Of a DNA stretch of 64,000 nt, positions 43,891-53,448 are shown piece after piece. The notes under the pieces were generated by a model, which made no database searches, was not told the DNA's origin, and was given only the letters and a program-made list of their open reading frames with translations. Origin of the DNA: CADAWZ01 sp045114665 (lineage in GTDB: Bacteria; Vulcanimicrobiota; CADAWZ01); assembly GCA_045114665.1 (NCBI GenBank), contig JBGUKW010000318.1, positions 4,474 through 68,473 on the forward strand. The letters are read 5' to 3'. Within the stretch, counting starts at the first letter, position 1, and the number at the start of each line of letters is the position of its first letter. The position numbers and the translations under genes are program-made.

Positions 43891-44358
43891 TTAATTTTTC
43901 TCTTCACTCTGTATAAATTTTTTGACAGAAGGCATTAAATCATTTATAAAAAGTTCCATTTTTCCCCTCCGTTCATCATTTTCAAGTATCTGTTTTAAAA
44001 TACTTGATTTCATTGCAGAAAATCCTTTGTTTTTTGCCATTTTTGAACCAAATTCTTTTTTTAAAGCACTTTCAACTATTCTATCTGTAGCTTCTTCAAG
44101 AAAATTTTCTGAATTTTCATCTAAATTTGACAAATTTTTTATAGCACTATTTCTAAATTCCTGCATTTTTTCATTTTCTGCCTGTTTTTGAGCTTGCTCA
44201 CTTATTGCAGATGTATCACCACTTTGTATTCCAAAGAAGTGACTTTGATGTTTTTCTACAGGAGAATTTGATTCATTTTTAGCTTTTTTTTGGGATATAT
44301 ATAACTCTTCAGTTGTAAACATCATCCCAAATTGATTAGGATTTATAGAATTATTCAT
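43891..44358 (-). CDS. Hypothetical helical protein divergent from flagellar operon
   Basis: A 155-residue Lys/Glu/Ser-rich protein, mostly helical, with a 60-residue probably disordered N-terminus. No signal peptide. It lies back-to-back with flgB. A flagellar regulator or chaperone is possible from position alone, but I find no FlgM, FlgN or FlgJ signature. Function unknown. Confidence 0.6.
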   Translation of the reverse strand: MNNSINPNQFGMMFTTEELYISQKKAKNESNSPVEKHQSHFFGIQSGDTSAISEQAQKQAENEKMQEFRNSAIKNLSNLDENSENFLEEATDRIVESALKKEFGSKMAKNKGFSAMKSSILKQILENDERRGKMELFINDLMPSVKKFIQSEEKN

Positions 44359-44671
44359 TTTAGCTATATCCTATATTATATTAATAAATAATTTGCGAAA
44401 CGCTTTTTAATATAATCACTTTAATTTTCTTTTTAGTAAATACTTTTCCTGTTTTTTTTTTATTTGAAACTATTATTACAAATATGTACATTTTTTTTAA
44501 ATGTTAAGAAAATGTCTAAAATCTTTAAGAGTCTGTAATATCACTCTTTTTAACATACTGTTAATATTTCGTTAACGAATTTGTAAACTGTTTTAGTTAT
44601 TATTTAAACAAGTAAAAGTCTTTTTATAGATATTTTAAGAAATTCTCCAAGAAGTGAGGGGGGCATATTTA
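44359..44671. other. Divergent flagellar promoter region with 12-base palindrome
   Basis: About 310 very AT-rich bases. TTCGTTAACGAA (44568-44579) is a perfect palindrome and a possible operator about 95 bases before flgB. A weak AAGAGT/ACTCTT hairpin (44527-44548) lies just upstream. I see no sigma-28 or sigma-54 consensus and no confident sigma-70 pair. Confidence 0.45.
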
Positions 44672-45073
44672 ATGGATATATTTAATGTTTCACAATGTTA
44701 TGAAAAAGCTCTTGACGCTGCATCCCTTCGTCAACAGGTCATTTCAAACAATATTGCCAATGTAAATACTCAGGGATTCACTCCTTCAAAAGTCAATTTT
44801 GAAGATGAAATGAAGAGATGTATGGCTGCTGCAAATGACAATGACGGTTTTCAAGTAGTTTGTGATTTTTCTGACGAAGACCTTGGCGTTGTTGGTTCAG
44901 CTGATGGTATCGCAGGAGTAAAGCCAAGTGTTGTTTCAAGTGGTACTAAAGTAGATGTAAATCAAGAAATGGTTGATTTAGCTAAGAACAATGTTATTTT
45001 TGATGCATTGACAGCACAGGTTACTGGTAGATATTCAAATCTAAAATATGTTATAGATAACTATGGAAGATAA
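44672..45073 (+). CDS. flgB: Flagellar basal-body rod protein FlgB
   Basis: A 133-residue proximal-rod protein. The ATG at 44672 follows GAGGGGGG by about 10 bases; a GTG 18 bases earlier lies inside that ribosome site and is less likely. The rod-protein block LRQQVISNNIANVNTQGFTPSKVNFED is clear, as is the C-terminal DVNQEMVDLAKNNVIFDALTAQV. First gene of the flagellar operon. Confidence 0.94.
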   Translation: MDIFNVSQCYEKALDAASLRQQVISNNIANVNTQGFTPSKVNFEDEMKRCMAAANDNDGFQVVCDFSDEDLGVVGSADGIAGVKPSVVSSGTKVDVNQEMVDLAKNNVIFDALTAQVTGRYSNLKYVIDNYGR

Positions 45074-45122
45074 TTTTGAAATATAATATATAAAAGGTTA
45101 AGAAAAGGAGGCTATTTAGAAT

Positions 45123-45593
45123 ATGGATTGCGGAATGTTCAGATCAATGGATATAGCGGCATCAGGTATGTCTGCAGAAAGATTCAAACTTGATTTAATT
45201 GCCGACAATATCGCTAATGTAAACACAACTTCCACTAAAGATGGGACACCTTATTTAAGAAAGATGGCTGTTATAACTGCAAAAGATGCTCCAGCATTTG
45301 CACTCCCATGTGGATTAGGAGATGATGAACCTTCAGTTCCTTCAACTGGAGTTCAGATTTCTGGATTCAAAGTTGATACATCTGAAAATGCTCTTAGATA
45401 TGTATATGATCCAAGTCATCCAGATGCAGTTCAAGAAGGAAAATGGAAAGGATATGTGGCCATGCCTAATATCAACATTATTTCTGAAATGACTGAAATG
45501 ATGAAAGCTTCAAGAGCTTTTGAAGCCAATTCAACTATTATCGAATCTGCTAAAACAATGGCTCAAAAAGCCATTCAGATGAGCAGAATATAA
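45123..45593 (+). CDS. flgC: Flagellar basal-body rod protein FlgC
   Basis: A 156-residue rod protein. N-terminal SMDIAASGMSAERFKLDLIADNIANVNTTST and C-terminal NINIISEMTEMMKASRAFEANSTI are the paired helices of the rod/hook family. AAGGAGG is placed 11 bases upstream. Between flgB (49-base gap) and fliE (24-base gap). Confidence 0.96.
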   Translation: MDCGMFRSMDIAASGMSAERFKLDLIADNIANVNTTSTKDGTPYLRKMAVITAKDAPAFALPCGLGDDEPSVPSTGVQISGFKVDTSENALRYVYDPSHPDAVQEGKWKGYVAMPNINIISEMTEMMKASRAFEANSTIIESAKTMAQKAIQMSRI

Positions 45594-45617
45594 TTTAACT
45601 TGAGGAGGAAATAAAAA

Positions 45618-45935
45618 ATGTCAGCTCCTTTAAATGCAATCTCTGGTATAACCAGCAATATTCCGTCAATATCTTCGGATATGACGAAGTCTGTTTTTGC
45701 TAAACCTGAAGTAGGCGGTGGATTCGATTCAGTTTTTACAAGTTGTATGAACAAAGTAAATACTACAATGAATGCAACCCAAGAACTCGGAGATAAAATC
45801 GCAACAGGTGAGGTCGGTAGTCTTCACCAAGTTTCAATAGCTGAAATGAAATCAAAGATTATGCTTCAGCTTACAACACAAGTCGCTGCAAAACTTTCAT
45901 CTGCTGCTTCTACACTTTTCAATATGCAGATGTAA
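45618..45935 (+). CDS. fliE: Flagellar hook-basal body complex protein FliE
   Basis: A 105-residue protein. The C-terminal half (FDSVFTSCMNKVNTTMNATQ, HQVSIAEMKSKIMLQLTTQVAAKL) matches FliE, which joins the MS ring to the rod. AGGAGG lies upstream. Confidence 0.93.
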   Translation: MSAPLNAISGITSNIPSISSDMTKSVFAKPEVGGGFDSVFTSCMNKVNTTMNATQELGDKIATGEVGSLHQVSIAEMKSKIMLQLTTQVAAKLSSAASTLFNMQM

Positions 45936-46007
45936 ACATTGTCAAGGATATTTATTTATATTTGTCAAAATATAATTTTGAAAAAAATTTAAAAGAGAGG
46001 TGCTTAT

Positions 46008-47675
46008 ATGGCTACTGGAATACAAACAGGAATGAGGACTGGCTCAGCCCCCATGCCTACAGGTACACGTGGCGGTGCTCCTGCAGGTGGCGGTTCTCCA
46101 ATCCAAAAAATGATGCAGTCGCTCAATGCTTTGTCAAAAACACAAAAAATAATATTTGGTAGTATTATTGGTGTTCTTCTTATTTCAGCAATAGTATTTG
46201 CTGTAATAAGTAAAAACAATGAGTTTGTACCACTTTATGAAACTCCTTTGACAGAAACAGATGTAAGACAGATTTCTGAAAAACTCACAGAGTTCGGAAC
46301 AAAGTATTCAACATCTGAAGGTGGAAAGGATATCCTCGTAGCTCCATCAGAGAGAAGCGGAATCAGAATGAGACTTGCTCAATATGGTCTTCCACTTCGT
46401 AAACTCAGTATCCCTGAGCAGGGTGGACTTACACCACAAACTCCAAAGCAGATTGATGCAAACAATCTTCAACTTCTTCAAGTAGATCTTACAGAATCTG
46501 TAAGACAGATTAATGGTGTTGCTGATGCTTATGTAAAAGTTGTTATGCCAAAAGATGACAGTTTTTCAACAGAAAAAGCTCCTTCAACTGCAACAGTAAT
46601 GTTAAAACTCCAACCAGGAATTACTCTTACTGCAAGTCAAATTAAAGGTGTTGTTCATCTTATAGCTTTCTCAGTTGAAGGTCTTGATCCAAAGAATGTA
46701 AAAGTTGTTGATACAAACGGTATGATTTTAAGTGATATTCCTTCAATCAATGACGACCAAAACGATCCTTCAGTTTTAACTGGACAGCAGAATGACAAGA
46801 AGATTGCTTACGAACAAGAACTTCAGAAAAAAGTACAGGCTATGCTTGATTCAACATTAGGTCCAAACAAAGCAAGAGTTGCTGTAAATGCAACACTCGA
46901 TTTTTCTTCAAAGACAAAAGAGAGCAAAGTTGTTGGTGGCGTAGGAAATACAAGCGGTGAAGTAGTTGTAAAGAGTAAAACTTCAACAGAAACATACACA
47001 TCAGATCCAAATTCTGGAGATGATTCAAGTGGTGCAGTTCAAATGTCCTTCAAGGGCGGTTCTGCAGATGCAAACGCAAATTACAAAAAAGTTGACAAAA
47101 CAGAAATCAAAGATGTAAACCAGACAATCATAAAGGTTCAGACACCTGCTGGAACACTTGAAAGACTTTCTTGCAGTGTTCTCGTTGACAATCTCAAACC
47201 AAATCAAGTAGCAAAAATTCAAGGTATCGTCAAAGACGCTATCGGAATTGATGAGACACGTGGTGATTCAATAACAGTCGAAAGTATGCCTTTCAATCGT
47301 CAGAACGATGAAATGAATGATATGAGAGCTGCTATGGCTGCTGCTCCTGCAGTTACTGCTCCTGCAAACACAAATATGGGTTCAGTTGCTACAGTTGCTG
47401 GTGCTGGTGTAATTGCAATTCTTCTCGTACTTGCTGTAGTTTATATGGTTCGCCAGAAAAATGTACAGACAGAACAGTCAAGAGTTCTTCTTGGTTCAAA
47501 TTCTATAAATTCAACAACAGTTGATATTTCTGATTTGACATCTACAAAGAATGGAACAAGTACACTTCCAACAGAAACAAAAGTCAATACCTCAGAGACA
47601 CTTGAAAAATTGGCAAAGAATCAACCAACTAAAGTCGCTGAACTTCTCAAGAGTACATGGCTTGTAGATAAGTAA
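46008..47675 (+). CDS. fliF: Flagellar MS-ring protein FliF
   Basis: A 555-residue MS-ring subunit. Two membrane segments (about 45-65 and 462-482) enclose the periplasmic ring domains, with the signature IPEQGGLTPQTPKQIDANNLQLLQVDLTESVRQI. The cytoplasmic tail ends in NQPTKVAELLKSTWLVDK, the FliG-binding helix. The N-terminal 35 residues are Gly/Pro-rich and extended. Confidence 0.96.
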   Translation: MATGIQTGMRTGSAPMPTGTRGGAPAGGGSPIQKMMQSLNALSKTQKIIFGSIIGVLLISAIVFAVISKNNEFVPLYETPLTETDVRQISEKLTEFGTKYSTSEGGKDILVAPSERSGIRMRLAQYGLPLRKLSIPEQGGLTPQTPKQIDANNLQLLQVDLTESVRQINGVADAYVKVVMPKDDSFSTEKAPSTATVMLKLQPGITLTASQIKGVVHLIAFSVEGLDPKNVKVVDTNGMILSDIPSINDDQNDPSVLTGQQNDKKIAYEQELQKKVQAMLDSTLGPNKARVAVNATLDFSSKTKESKVVGGVGNTSGEVVVKSKTSTETYTSDPNSGDDSSGAVQMSFKGGSADANANYKKVDKTEIKDVNQTIIKVQTPAGTLERLSCSVLVDNLKPNQVAKIQGIVKDAIGIDETRGDSITVESMPFNRQNDEMNDMRAAMAAAPAVTAPANTNMGSVATVAGAGVIAILLVLAVVYMVRQKNVQTEQSRVLLGSNSINSTTVDISDLTSTKNGTSTLPTETKVNTSETLEKLAKNQPTKVAELLKSTWLVDK

Positions 47676-47715
47676 GTTTTAAAATAACAAAATATTATAA
47701 TAGAGGTGAACTCAA

Positions 47716-48711
47716 ATTTCGAACCTTTCGGCAAAACAGAAAGCAGCTATACTGTTGGTATCCTTACCACCGGAGGTTTCAGCATCGGTTTTTAAAGAAT
47801 TCGGTCCAGAGGAAGTCCAAGCCATCAGTTTGGAAATATCTAAATTGCCTCAGATTTCACCAGAAGTCAGGTCCAAAGTTATTGAGGAGTTCCTCGGTAC
47901 TTCGGATATACCAGGGCTAAAAGATCCAAATCAGAAAAGCAATACACCATTTCCAACTGTTGGCGGACCACCGACGAGAAGAATTAGTGGAGATACCTCT
48001 CCGACAATGGGAGGAGGAACCAAAACTACAGTTTCTCGCCAGCGTCCTCTGGACTTTTTGCGTAATGTGGATCCCAAACAGCTTATAGTGCTATTAAGAA
48101 AAGAACATCCTCAGACAATAGCTTTAGTTTTATCATATTTACATGCTTCACAAGCCTCAGCTGTGATTTCAGAGTTGCCTTCTCAAATGCAAACTGAAGT
48201 TGCGAGAAGACTTGCAGAAATTGGGCATGTACTACCAGAAGTCCTTGCAGAAGTTGAATCTGTTCTTCAAAATAGACTTTATTCACTTATGGAAGGCGAT
48301 GGTCTTGATGAGTCAGATGGCAAAGAGGCACTTGTTGAAATTTTAAGTCAATCAGATCGTTCTACTGAGGAGAAAATTATAACAGGATTGACTAAAAAAA
48401 GTCCTCATCTTGCCAGTGATATTAAAAACAAACTCTGTGATTTTGAAGACCTTGAACTCATTGATGAAAATTCGCTTCAAGCAGTTTTAAGACTGACAGA
48501 TATCAGAGATTTAGTTATGGCACTTAAAGGTGCAAGTAAACATTTATCTGAGAGAATTTATAACTGTATGGAACCTGAAGTTTCTAAGGCTTTGAGAGAT
48601 GATGTCGAAGCACTTGGAACAGTACCTTGGGAAAATATTAAAAATGCTCAACAGCAAGTTAGAAATATTTTGAGAGGACTTGTTACTTTAGGAAAAGTTA
48701 AGTTTAAGTAA
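47716..48711 (+). CDS. fliG: Flagellar motor switch protein FliG, probable AUU start
   Basis: FliG couples the stator to the rotor and binds FliF. In the open frame after the stop at 47707-47709 there is no ATG, GTG or TTG before TTG 47755. Starting there would delete the conserved FliF-binding helix. ATT at 47716 lies 6 bases after AGAGGTGA and gives (M)SNLSAKQKAAILLVSLPPEV, closely matching FliG N-termini, and a total of 331 residues. C-terminal torque domain: LRLTDIRDLVMALKGASKHL, VEALGTV. Start assignment is inference; the gene itself is certain. Confidence 0.93.
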   Translation: MSNLSAKQKAAILLVSLPPEVSASVFKEFGPEEVQAISLEISKLPQISPEVRSKVIEEFLGTSDIPGLKDPNQKSNTPFPTVGGPPTRRISGDTSPTMGGGTKTTVSRQRPLDFLRNVDPKQLIVLLRKEHPQTIALVLSYLHASQASAVISELPSQMQTEVARRLAEIGHVLPEVLAEVESVLQNRLYSLMEGDGLDESDGKEALVEILSQSDRSTEEKIITGLTKKSPHLASDIKNKLCDFEDLELIDENSLQAVLRLTDIRDLVMALKGASKHLSERIYNCMEPEVSKALRDDVEALGTVPWENIKNAQQQVRNILRGLVTLGKVKFK

Positions 48712-48753
48712 AAATTCGAATTTTAATTCGAGTTTAAAAGAGGAGGTATGTTT

Positions 48754-49785
48754 GTGGGTATTGTAAAACGCCGATTTATACCATCGGAAAATCAAGAATC
48801 TGAAAATCGTGGATTTAATTCGACCATGACTAATACTGGACTTACAAGTCCTTTATTTAAAGGTTCACAATCAAATTCTATAAACATGCCTTCTCCAACT
48901 GTTACTAATTTAAGTCAAACAATGACTAAGACACATAGTGGAGGTCTTATAAAAGGCGGTTCTTATGCTTCTTTTGTAACAAATAAAGAATCAGAAGTTA
49001 CTCCACCTATTCTTAATAATAATGACAATGACGATTTAGAAGGTGTAATGCAACTTGAAGAAGATTTGCATCCAGAAGGTGTTAAATCTTCAGGTAGTTT
49101 GCCACCAGCTCCTCCTGCTTCTCCTCAAATAGATAGACTTTTGATTGAAGAAGCAGAAAAAAAAGCTGCTGATATTGTAAAAAAAGCAAGAGCAGAAGCT
49201 AAAAAATTGATAGAAGAAACAAAATTGTACAGCCAATCAGCTTTTGCACAAGCTGAGACTGATGGTTTTAATAAGGGAAGAGAAAGTGGATTTGAAGCAG
49301 GTAAAGAAGAGATGACCAATCTCATTCTTCAAGCTAAAGATGTTTTAAATCAGGCAATAAAAGAAAGAGAGCTCCTAATTAGAAGTATTGAACCAGAAAT
49401 GGCAAAGCTCTCAGTAAGAATAGCAGAGAAAATAATGCGGTACCAAATTGACATAGACCAAGGTGCCGTTGTAAATATGATAAGTTCAGCCCTTGATACT
49501 TTAAAACAGAGGGAAGAAATAATAATAAAAGTAAATCAAGAAGATTATTATTATGCAAAAGAAAAAAAGTCTGTTTTTGCCTCTATGGTAGAAGGTCTTA
49601 AAAAACTTGATGTTGTTGTTGATTCAGGTGTTGATAGAGGTGGTTGCATAATTGAAACAGACCTTGGCAATATAGATGCCAGAATCTCTACACAGATTCA
49701 CACTTTAGAACTTGTTTTTGATAAAGTTGCAGAAGAGAGAAAACAAGAATATGAAGAAGAATCAAGTGAAAATTCTGTAGGTTAG
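48754..49785 (+). CDS. fliH: Flagellar assembly protein FliH
   Basis: FliH regulates the export ATPase FliI. The GTG at 48754 is 7 bases after AGGAGG; the ATG at 48748 is too close to it. The first 120 residues are Ser/Thr/Asn/Pro-rich and extended, then a charged coiled coil (ADIVKKARAEAKKLIEETK) with a GxxxG-like GFNKGRESGFEAGKEE segment and the C-terminal V/A-ATPase E-like domain. At 343 residues it is longer than E. coli FliH (235). Confidence 0.87.
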   Translation: MGIVKRRFIPSENQESENRGFNSTMTNTGLTSPLFKGSQSNSINMPSPTVTNLSQTMTKTHSGGLIKGGSYASFVTNKESEVTPPILNNNDNDDLEGVMQLEEDLHPEGVKSSGSLPPAPPASPQIDRLLIEEAEKKAADIVKKARAEAKKLIEETKLYSQSAFAQAETDGFNKGRESGFEAGKEEMTNLILQAKDVLNQAIKERELLIRSIEPEMAKLSVRIAEKIMRYQIDIDQGAVVNMISSALDTLKQREEIIIKVNQEDYYYAKEKKSVFASMVEGLKKLDVVVDSGVDRGGCIIETDLGNIDARISTQIHTLELVFDKVAEERKQEYEEESSENSVG

Positions 49786-49799
49786 TAAGGTGATAAATA

Positions 49800-51128
49800 G
49801 TGAAAAAGTTAGAAGATTTTAAGATTAATTTTGAACCTTACAGAAGTGCATTAGAGGCAACTCCTCTTGTAAAAATGCATGGCAAGGTAACTCAACTTAT
49901 TGGTTTAACTATTGAATCAGAAGGTCCTTCTGTTCAAATGGATGAGTTGTGTTACATTTATAGAAAAAATAGTCCCAACCCTTGTAGGGCTGAGGTTGTA
50001 GGTTTTAAGGGCAATAAAGTTCTTTTGATGCCTATTGATGACATGTCTGGTATTGCACCAGGTTGTGAAGTCAGGGCTACAGGTAATCCATTGATGATAA
50101 AAGTTGGTCCAAAACTTTTGGGTAGAGTTTTGGACGGTCTTGGAGAACCTATTGACGGGAAAGGACCTATTGAATATGAAACTGAATATCCTGTCATAAA
50201 TAACCCTCCAAACCCATTTCAGCGTCCAACAATTAAAAAACCTATGGCACTTGGTGTAAGAGCTATTGATTCTCTTCTTACATTTGGAACTGGTCAACGT
50301 ATGGGAATTTTTGCAGGTTCTGGTGTAGGTAAATCTACTACTCTAAGTATGATTGCTCGTAATACCACGGCCGACATCAATGTTTTAACACTTGTTGGAG
50401 AGCGTGGTCGTGAGCTTAGAGACTTTATTGAAAAAGATTTAGGTCCAAAAGGACTTGCACGAAGTGTTGTAGTTGTTGCTACTTCAGATAGACCTGCTCT
50501 TGTTCGTATGAAAGGGGCATATACTGGAACTGCTGTTGCTGAGTATTTTAGAGACCAAGGTCAAGATGTTTTTCTTATGATGGATTCTGTTACTCGTTTT
50601 GCCATGGCTCAGAGAGAAATTGGACTTGCTATTGGTGAACCACCAGCACAAAAAGGTTATACACCTTCTGTGTTTGCTAAAATGCCAGGTTTGCTCGAAA
50701 GGGCAGGCACTGCTCCAAAAGGTTCTATCACTGCAATTTATACAGTTCTTGTCGATGGTGATGATATGACAGAACCTATCGCTGATAATGTTCGTTCTAT
50801 TCTCGATGGACATATTGTTCTATCAAGAAAAATTGCACATGCTAACAGATATCCTGCTATAGATATTCTTCAAAGTGTGTCTCGTCTGTTTAATGCTGTT
50901 ACAACTAAAGAACATAGAGCTGCTGCATCTAAAATGCGTGATGTGTTATCAACATATAAAGACAATGAAGATTTGATCAATATCGGTGCTTATAAAGATG
51001 GTAGTAACCCAAAGGTTGACTATGCAAAAAAGATGATAGAACCTGTATATTCATTTTTAAAACAAGGTATTGATGAGCCTACTACTTTTGATGATACTAT
51101 ACAGAGATTGATCAATATGATGAATTAA
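49800..51128 (+). CDS. fliI: Flagellum-specific ATP synthase FliI
   Basis: A 442-residue hexameric ATPase that energises type III export of flagellar subunits. P-loop FAGSGVGKSTTLSMIAR, LVGERGRELRDFIEKDLG, MMDSVTRFAMAQREIGLA and GEPPAQKGYTPSVFA are all present. GTG start 14 bases after the fliH stop region, with AAGGTGAT upstream. Confidence 0.97.
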   Translation: MKKLEDFKINFEPYRSALEATPLVKMHGKVTQLIGLTIESEGPSVQMDELCYIYRKNSPNPCRAEVVGFKGNKVLLMPIDDMSGIAPGCEVRATGNPLMIKVGPKLLGRVLDGLGEPIDGKGPIEYETEYPVINNPPNPFQRPTIKKPMALGVRAIDSLLTFGTGQRMGIFAGSGVGKSTTLSMIARNTTADINVLTLVGERGRELRDFIEKDLGPKGLARSVVVVATSDRPALVRMKGAYTGTAVAEYFRDQGQDVFLMMDSVTRFAMAQREIGLAIGEPPAQKGYTPSVFAKMPGLLERAGTAPKGSITAIYTVLVDGDDMTEPIADNVRSILDGHIVLSRKIAHANRYPAIDILQSVSRLFNAVTTKEHRAAASKMRDVLSTYKDNEDLINIGAYKDGSNPKVDYAKKMIEPVYSFLKQGIDEPTTFDDTIQRLINMMN

Positions 51129-51143
51129 TGAGGCTTATTTATA

Positions 51144-51605
51144 ATGGCAAAAGGTTTTAAGTTTAAACTTCAAAGTGTTCTCGATTTAAAATTTGATATT
51201 GAAGAAGAAGAAAAAAGAAAATTAGCTGATGTCATGCAACTTCAAGAGAGAGAAGAACAAAAATTGATGAGCATGCAGGCAAGACAGGCACAGTTGATCG
51301 CAGAACTTAAAAAGAAACAGGGCGAAGGTGCAATAAATATAACTGAGCTTCAGATGTATTCAAGAGGTATAGAAAAACTTAAAAATGACATCATAGGTCA
51401 ACAACTTCGTTTAAAAGAAGTTGCGATCATGCTTGACGATCAGAGAAAACGACTTATAACTGCAACTCAGGAAAGAAAAATTTACGAAAAGTTAAAAGAG
51501 AAACAACAACAGGCATTTAAAGAAGAAGAAGAATATAAAGAGAAGTTGCTCATAGATGAATTGGCAACTTTGAAATATGCTAAGGTTAAACCTAAAGAAG
51601 AATAG
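51144..51605 (+). CDS. fliJ: Flagellar export protein FliJ
   Basis: A 153-residue coiled-coil protein (FKFKLQSVLDLKFDIEEEEKRKLADVMQLQ) with the family's typical start and heptad pattern throughout. It acts as the stalk in the FliI ring. Starts 15 bases after fliI. Confidence 0.88.
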   Translation: MAKGFKFKLQSVLDLKFDIEEEEKRKLADVMQLQEREEQKLMSMQARQAQLIAELKKKQGEGAINITELQMYSRGIEKLKNDIIGQQLRLKEVAIMLDDQRKRLITATQERKIYEKLKEKQQQAFKEEEEYKEKLLIDELATLKYAKVKPKEE

Positions 51606-51720
51606 GTACCGCAATTTTCAAAAATATTGTATTTTTTATTTGACATTAAGACGAATTTTATAATTAGTGAATTTAATATATAAATAAGTTTAAAAATATA
51701 AAAAACAAAGGAGGGTTCAA

Positions 51721-52344
51721 ATGTCCGTTTTTGACAGAATTTCTCAAATTCATTCGAGAATGCATAGTATGCAATCTCAGTTTTCAAATGTTTCAGCTTC
51801 AAATTTTGCTCCTTCAGGTGTCACATCTGGGCCAGCATGCTTAAACACTCCTACATCTCAGACTTTTGAACAGATTCTTGCGAATTCTGGTTTAAAACCA
51901 GGTGAGGGAGTTTCTTCAGAAAATATTTCTTCAAATACCGCTTATAAAGGTTCTGAAAAAGATTTTGAAGGCATAATAAAAGATGCTTCTAAAAAATATG
52001 GAGTTGAAGAAGATTTCATTAGAGCTATAATCAAACAGGAATCAGGATTTAATCCAAATGCTGTATCTTGTTGCGGAGCTCAAGGAATGATGCAGTTAAT
52101 GCCTGAAACAGCAAAAGATTTGGGTGTTACAAATCCAATGGATCCAAGAGATAATATCATGGGCGGTGTAAAATACATCAAACAGATGTTAGACCGTTAT
52201 GATGGAAACAAGACAAAAGCACTCGCAGCATATAATGCAGGTCCGGGAAATGTCGATAAATATGGTGGTGTTCCTCCTTTCTCAGAGACACAAAATTATG
52301 TAAATAATATTCTTTCAATGTACCAAGAATATAAGAAATCTTAA
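51721..52344 (+). CDS. Lytic transglycosylase in flagellar operon
   Basis: A 207-residue protein. Residues about 88-200 are an SLT domain: IIKQESGFNPNAVS (catalytic Glu), GAQGMMQLMPETAKDLGV and AYNAGPGNVDKYGG. The N-terminal 80 residues are low-complexity and lack a signal peptide, so it is probably exported by the flagellar machinery to open the peptidoglycan for the rod. It replaces the muramidase part of FlgJ. Follows fliJ by 115 bases; AAAGGAGGG ribosome site. Confidence 0.87.
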   Translation: MSVFDRISQIHSRMHSMQSQFSNVSASNFAPSGVTSGPACLNTPTSQTFEQILANSGLKPGEGVSSENISSNTAYKGSEKDFEGIIKDASKKYGVEEDFIRAIIKQESGFNPNAVSCCGAQGMMQLMPETAKDLGVTNPMDPRDNIMGGVKYIKQMLDRYDGNKTKALAAYNAGPGNVDKYGGVPPFSETQNYVNNILSMYQEYKKS

Positions 52345-52363
52345 ACAAAGAGAGGATTTTTTC

Positions 52364-53260
52364 ATGAATATAACAAGTTATGATCCTTTAAAGGATAGAG
52401 ATTACGAAAAATCTTCATCATCTTCTTCAGCAAAAGGTGGTGCTATTACTGATGGCGATGTCGCTACATTTGCAAATATGTTAGAACGCAAGACAAATGG
52501 CGACAATGATGTAAAAGAAAAGACAAAAGAGGCTATTTATTCAGATAAAGAAGCTAAAAAAGAGAGTGAAAAGAATGCAAAAACAGCTTCTAATTTGCCA
52601 AATACTGCAAAGATGTCTGCCTCTAAACAGCTTTTATATAACATGCCTTATATGAACAAAGCAACACTTTCACTTGCTCAGAAAAGTGCAATGGGATTAA
52701 ATGCTGATGGTACTTCAAAGGCTATGGTTATGTATGGAAATAATCAGAACATGACTGCAGGCAAGACTGGTGAAGCTGTCAATCTTCAAGCTCAGACAAA
52801 GGCTGCAGAAGCAAATGGAATTGCAAAAACTGATGAAGCAAAAGCTGGCAAAGAATCAAAAGCAAAATCTCCAGCACTTGGTGTCAATGCAAATATTTCT
52901 GCTCAAAATACAGAACAGACAGAAAAGCCAATTACTAAAGAAGTAAGCAAAGCCGAAAAGACAGAAGCTGAACGCAATGTCAAGAGAGAAGAAGTCATCA
53001 AACAGATCATCAACCATGTTGAATTGAAGAATTTTGCAGGTAAGTCAGAACTCACAATTAAGATGAATCCTGAATTCCTCGGTGCAATGAAGATGAGACT
53101 TATATTTGAAGGCGATAAGGTCTCCGCAGAATTTAATACAACTTCAAAAGCTGTTCGTGAAGCAATCGCTGATTCTTCAGATGAACTTTCACAGGCATTT
53201 AATAAAAAGGGTATTAAAGTTGGTCATATCGGTGTAAAACTCGTAGATAAAGTTTCATAG
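52364..53260 (+). CDS. fliK: Flagellar hook-length control protein FliK
   Basis: A 298-residue protein. The long N-terminal part is Lys/Ala/Ser/Gln-rich and probably unfolded. Residues about 215-298 match the FliK C-terminal domain (GKSELTIKMNPEFLGAMKMRLIFEGDKVSAEFN, AFNKKGIKVGHIGV). It measures hook length and switches export. Last gene of the operon; strong terminator follows. Confidence 0.87.
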   Translation: MNITSYDPLKDRDYEKSSSSSSAKGGAITDGDVATFANMLERKTNGDNDVKEKTKEAIYSDKEAKKESEKNAKTASNLPNTAKMSASKQLLYNMPYMNKATLSLAQKSAMGLNADGTSKAMVMYGNNQNMTAGKTGEAVNLQAQTKAAEANGIAKTDEAKAGKESKAKSPALGVNANISAQNTEQTEKPITKEVSKAEKTEAERNVKREEVIKQIINHVELKNFAGKSELTIKMNPEFLGAMKMRLIFEGDKVSAEFNTTSKAVREAIADSSDELSQAFNKKGIKVGHIGVKLVDKVS

Positions 53261-53294
53261 AAAAATTTGAAATAAAAAGTAGAACTATATTGTG

Positions 53295-53330
53295 AAAGCG
53301 GTAAGGAAATTTTCTTTACCGCTTTTTTAA
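53295..53330 (+). terminator. Terminator of flagellar operon
   Basis: AAAGCGGTAAGGAAA (53295-53309) and TTTCTTTACCGCTTT (53311-53325) pair with one G-U, followed by more T's. 35 bases after the fliK stop. Confidence 0.9.
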
Positions 53331-53448
53331 TAGAATTTTTGAAAACATAGTGTACAGAAAATGAATATGGCTGGTTAGTGAAGTAATGGATTATGTGGCA
53401 AGAGAGACGCAGAGTAGAAAATTTGTAGATTGTTTGAAGGAATTGAAA

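Noticed and set aside
44654..44671. GTG start for flgB
   Set aside because: It falls within the GAGGGGGG ribosome site; the ATG at 44672 is placed properly after it.
51641..51665. TTGACA and TATAAT before the flagellar transglycosylase as a promoter
   Set aside because: The spacer is only 13 bases, too short for a normal promoter.
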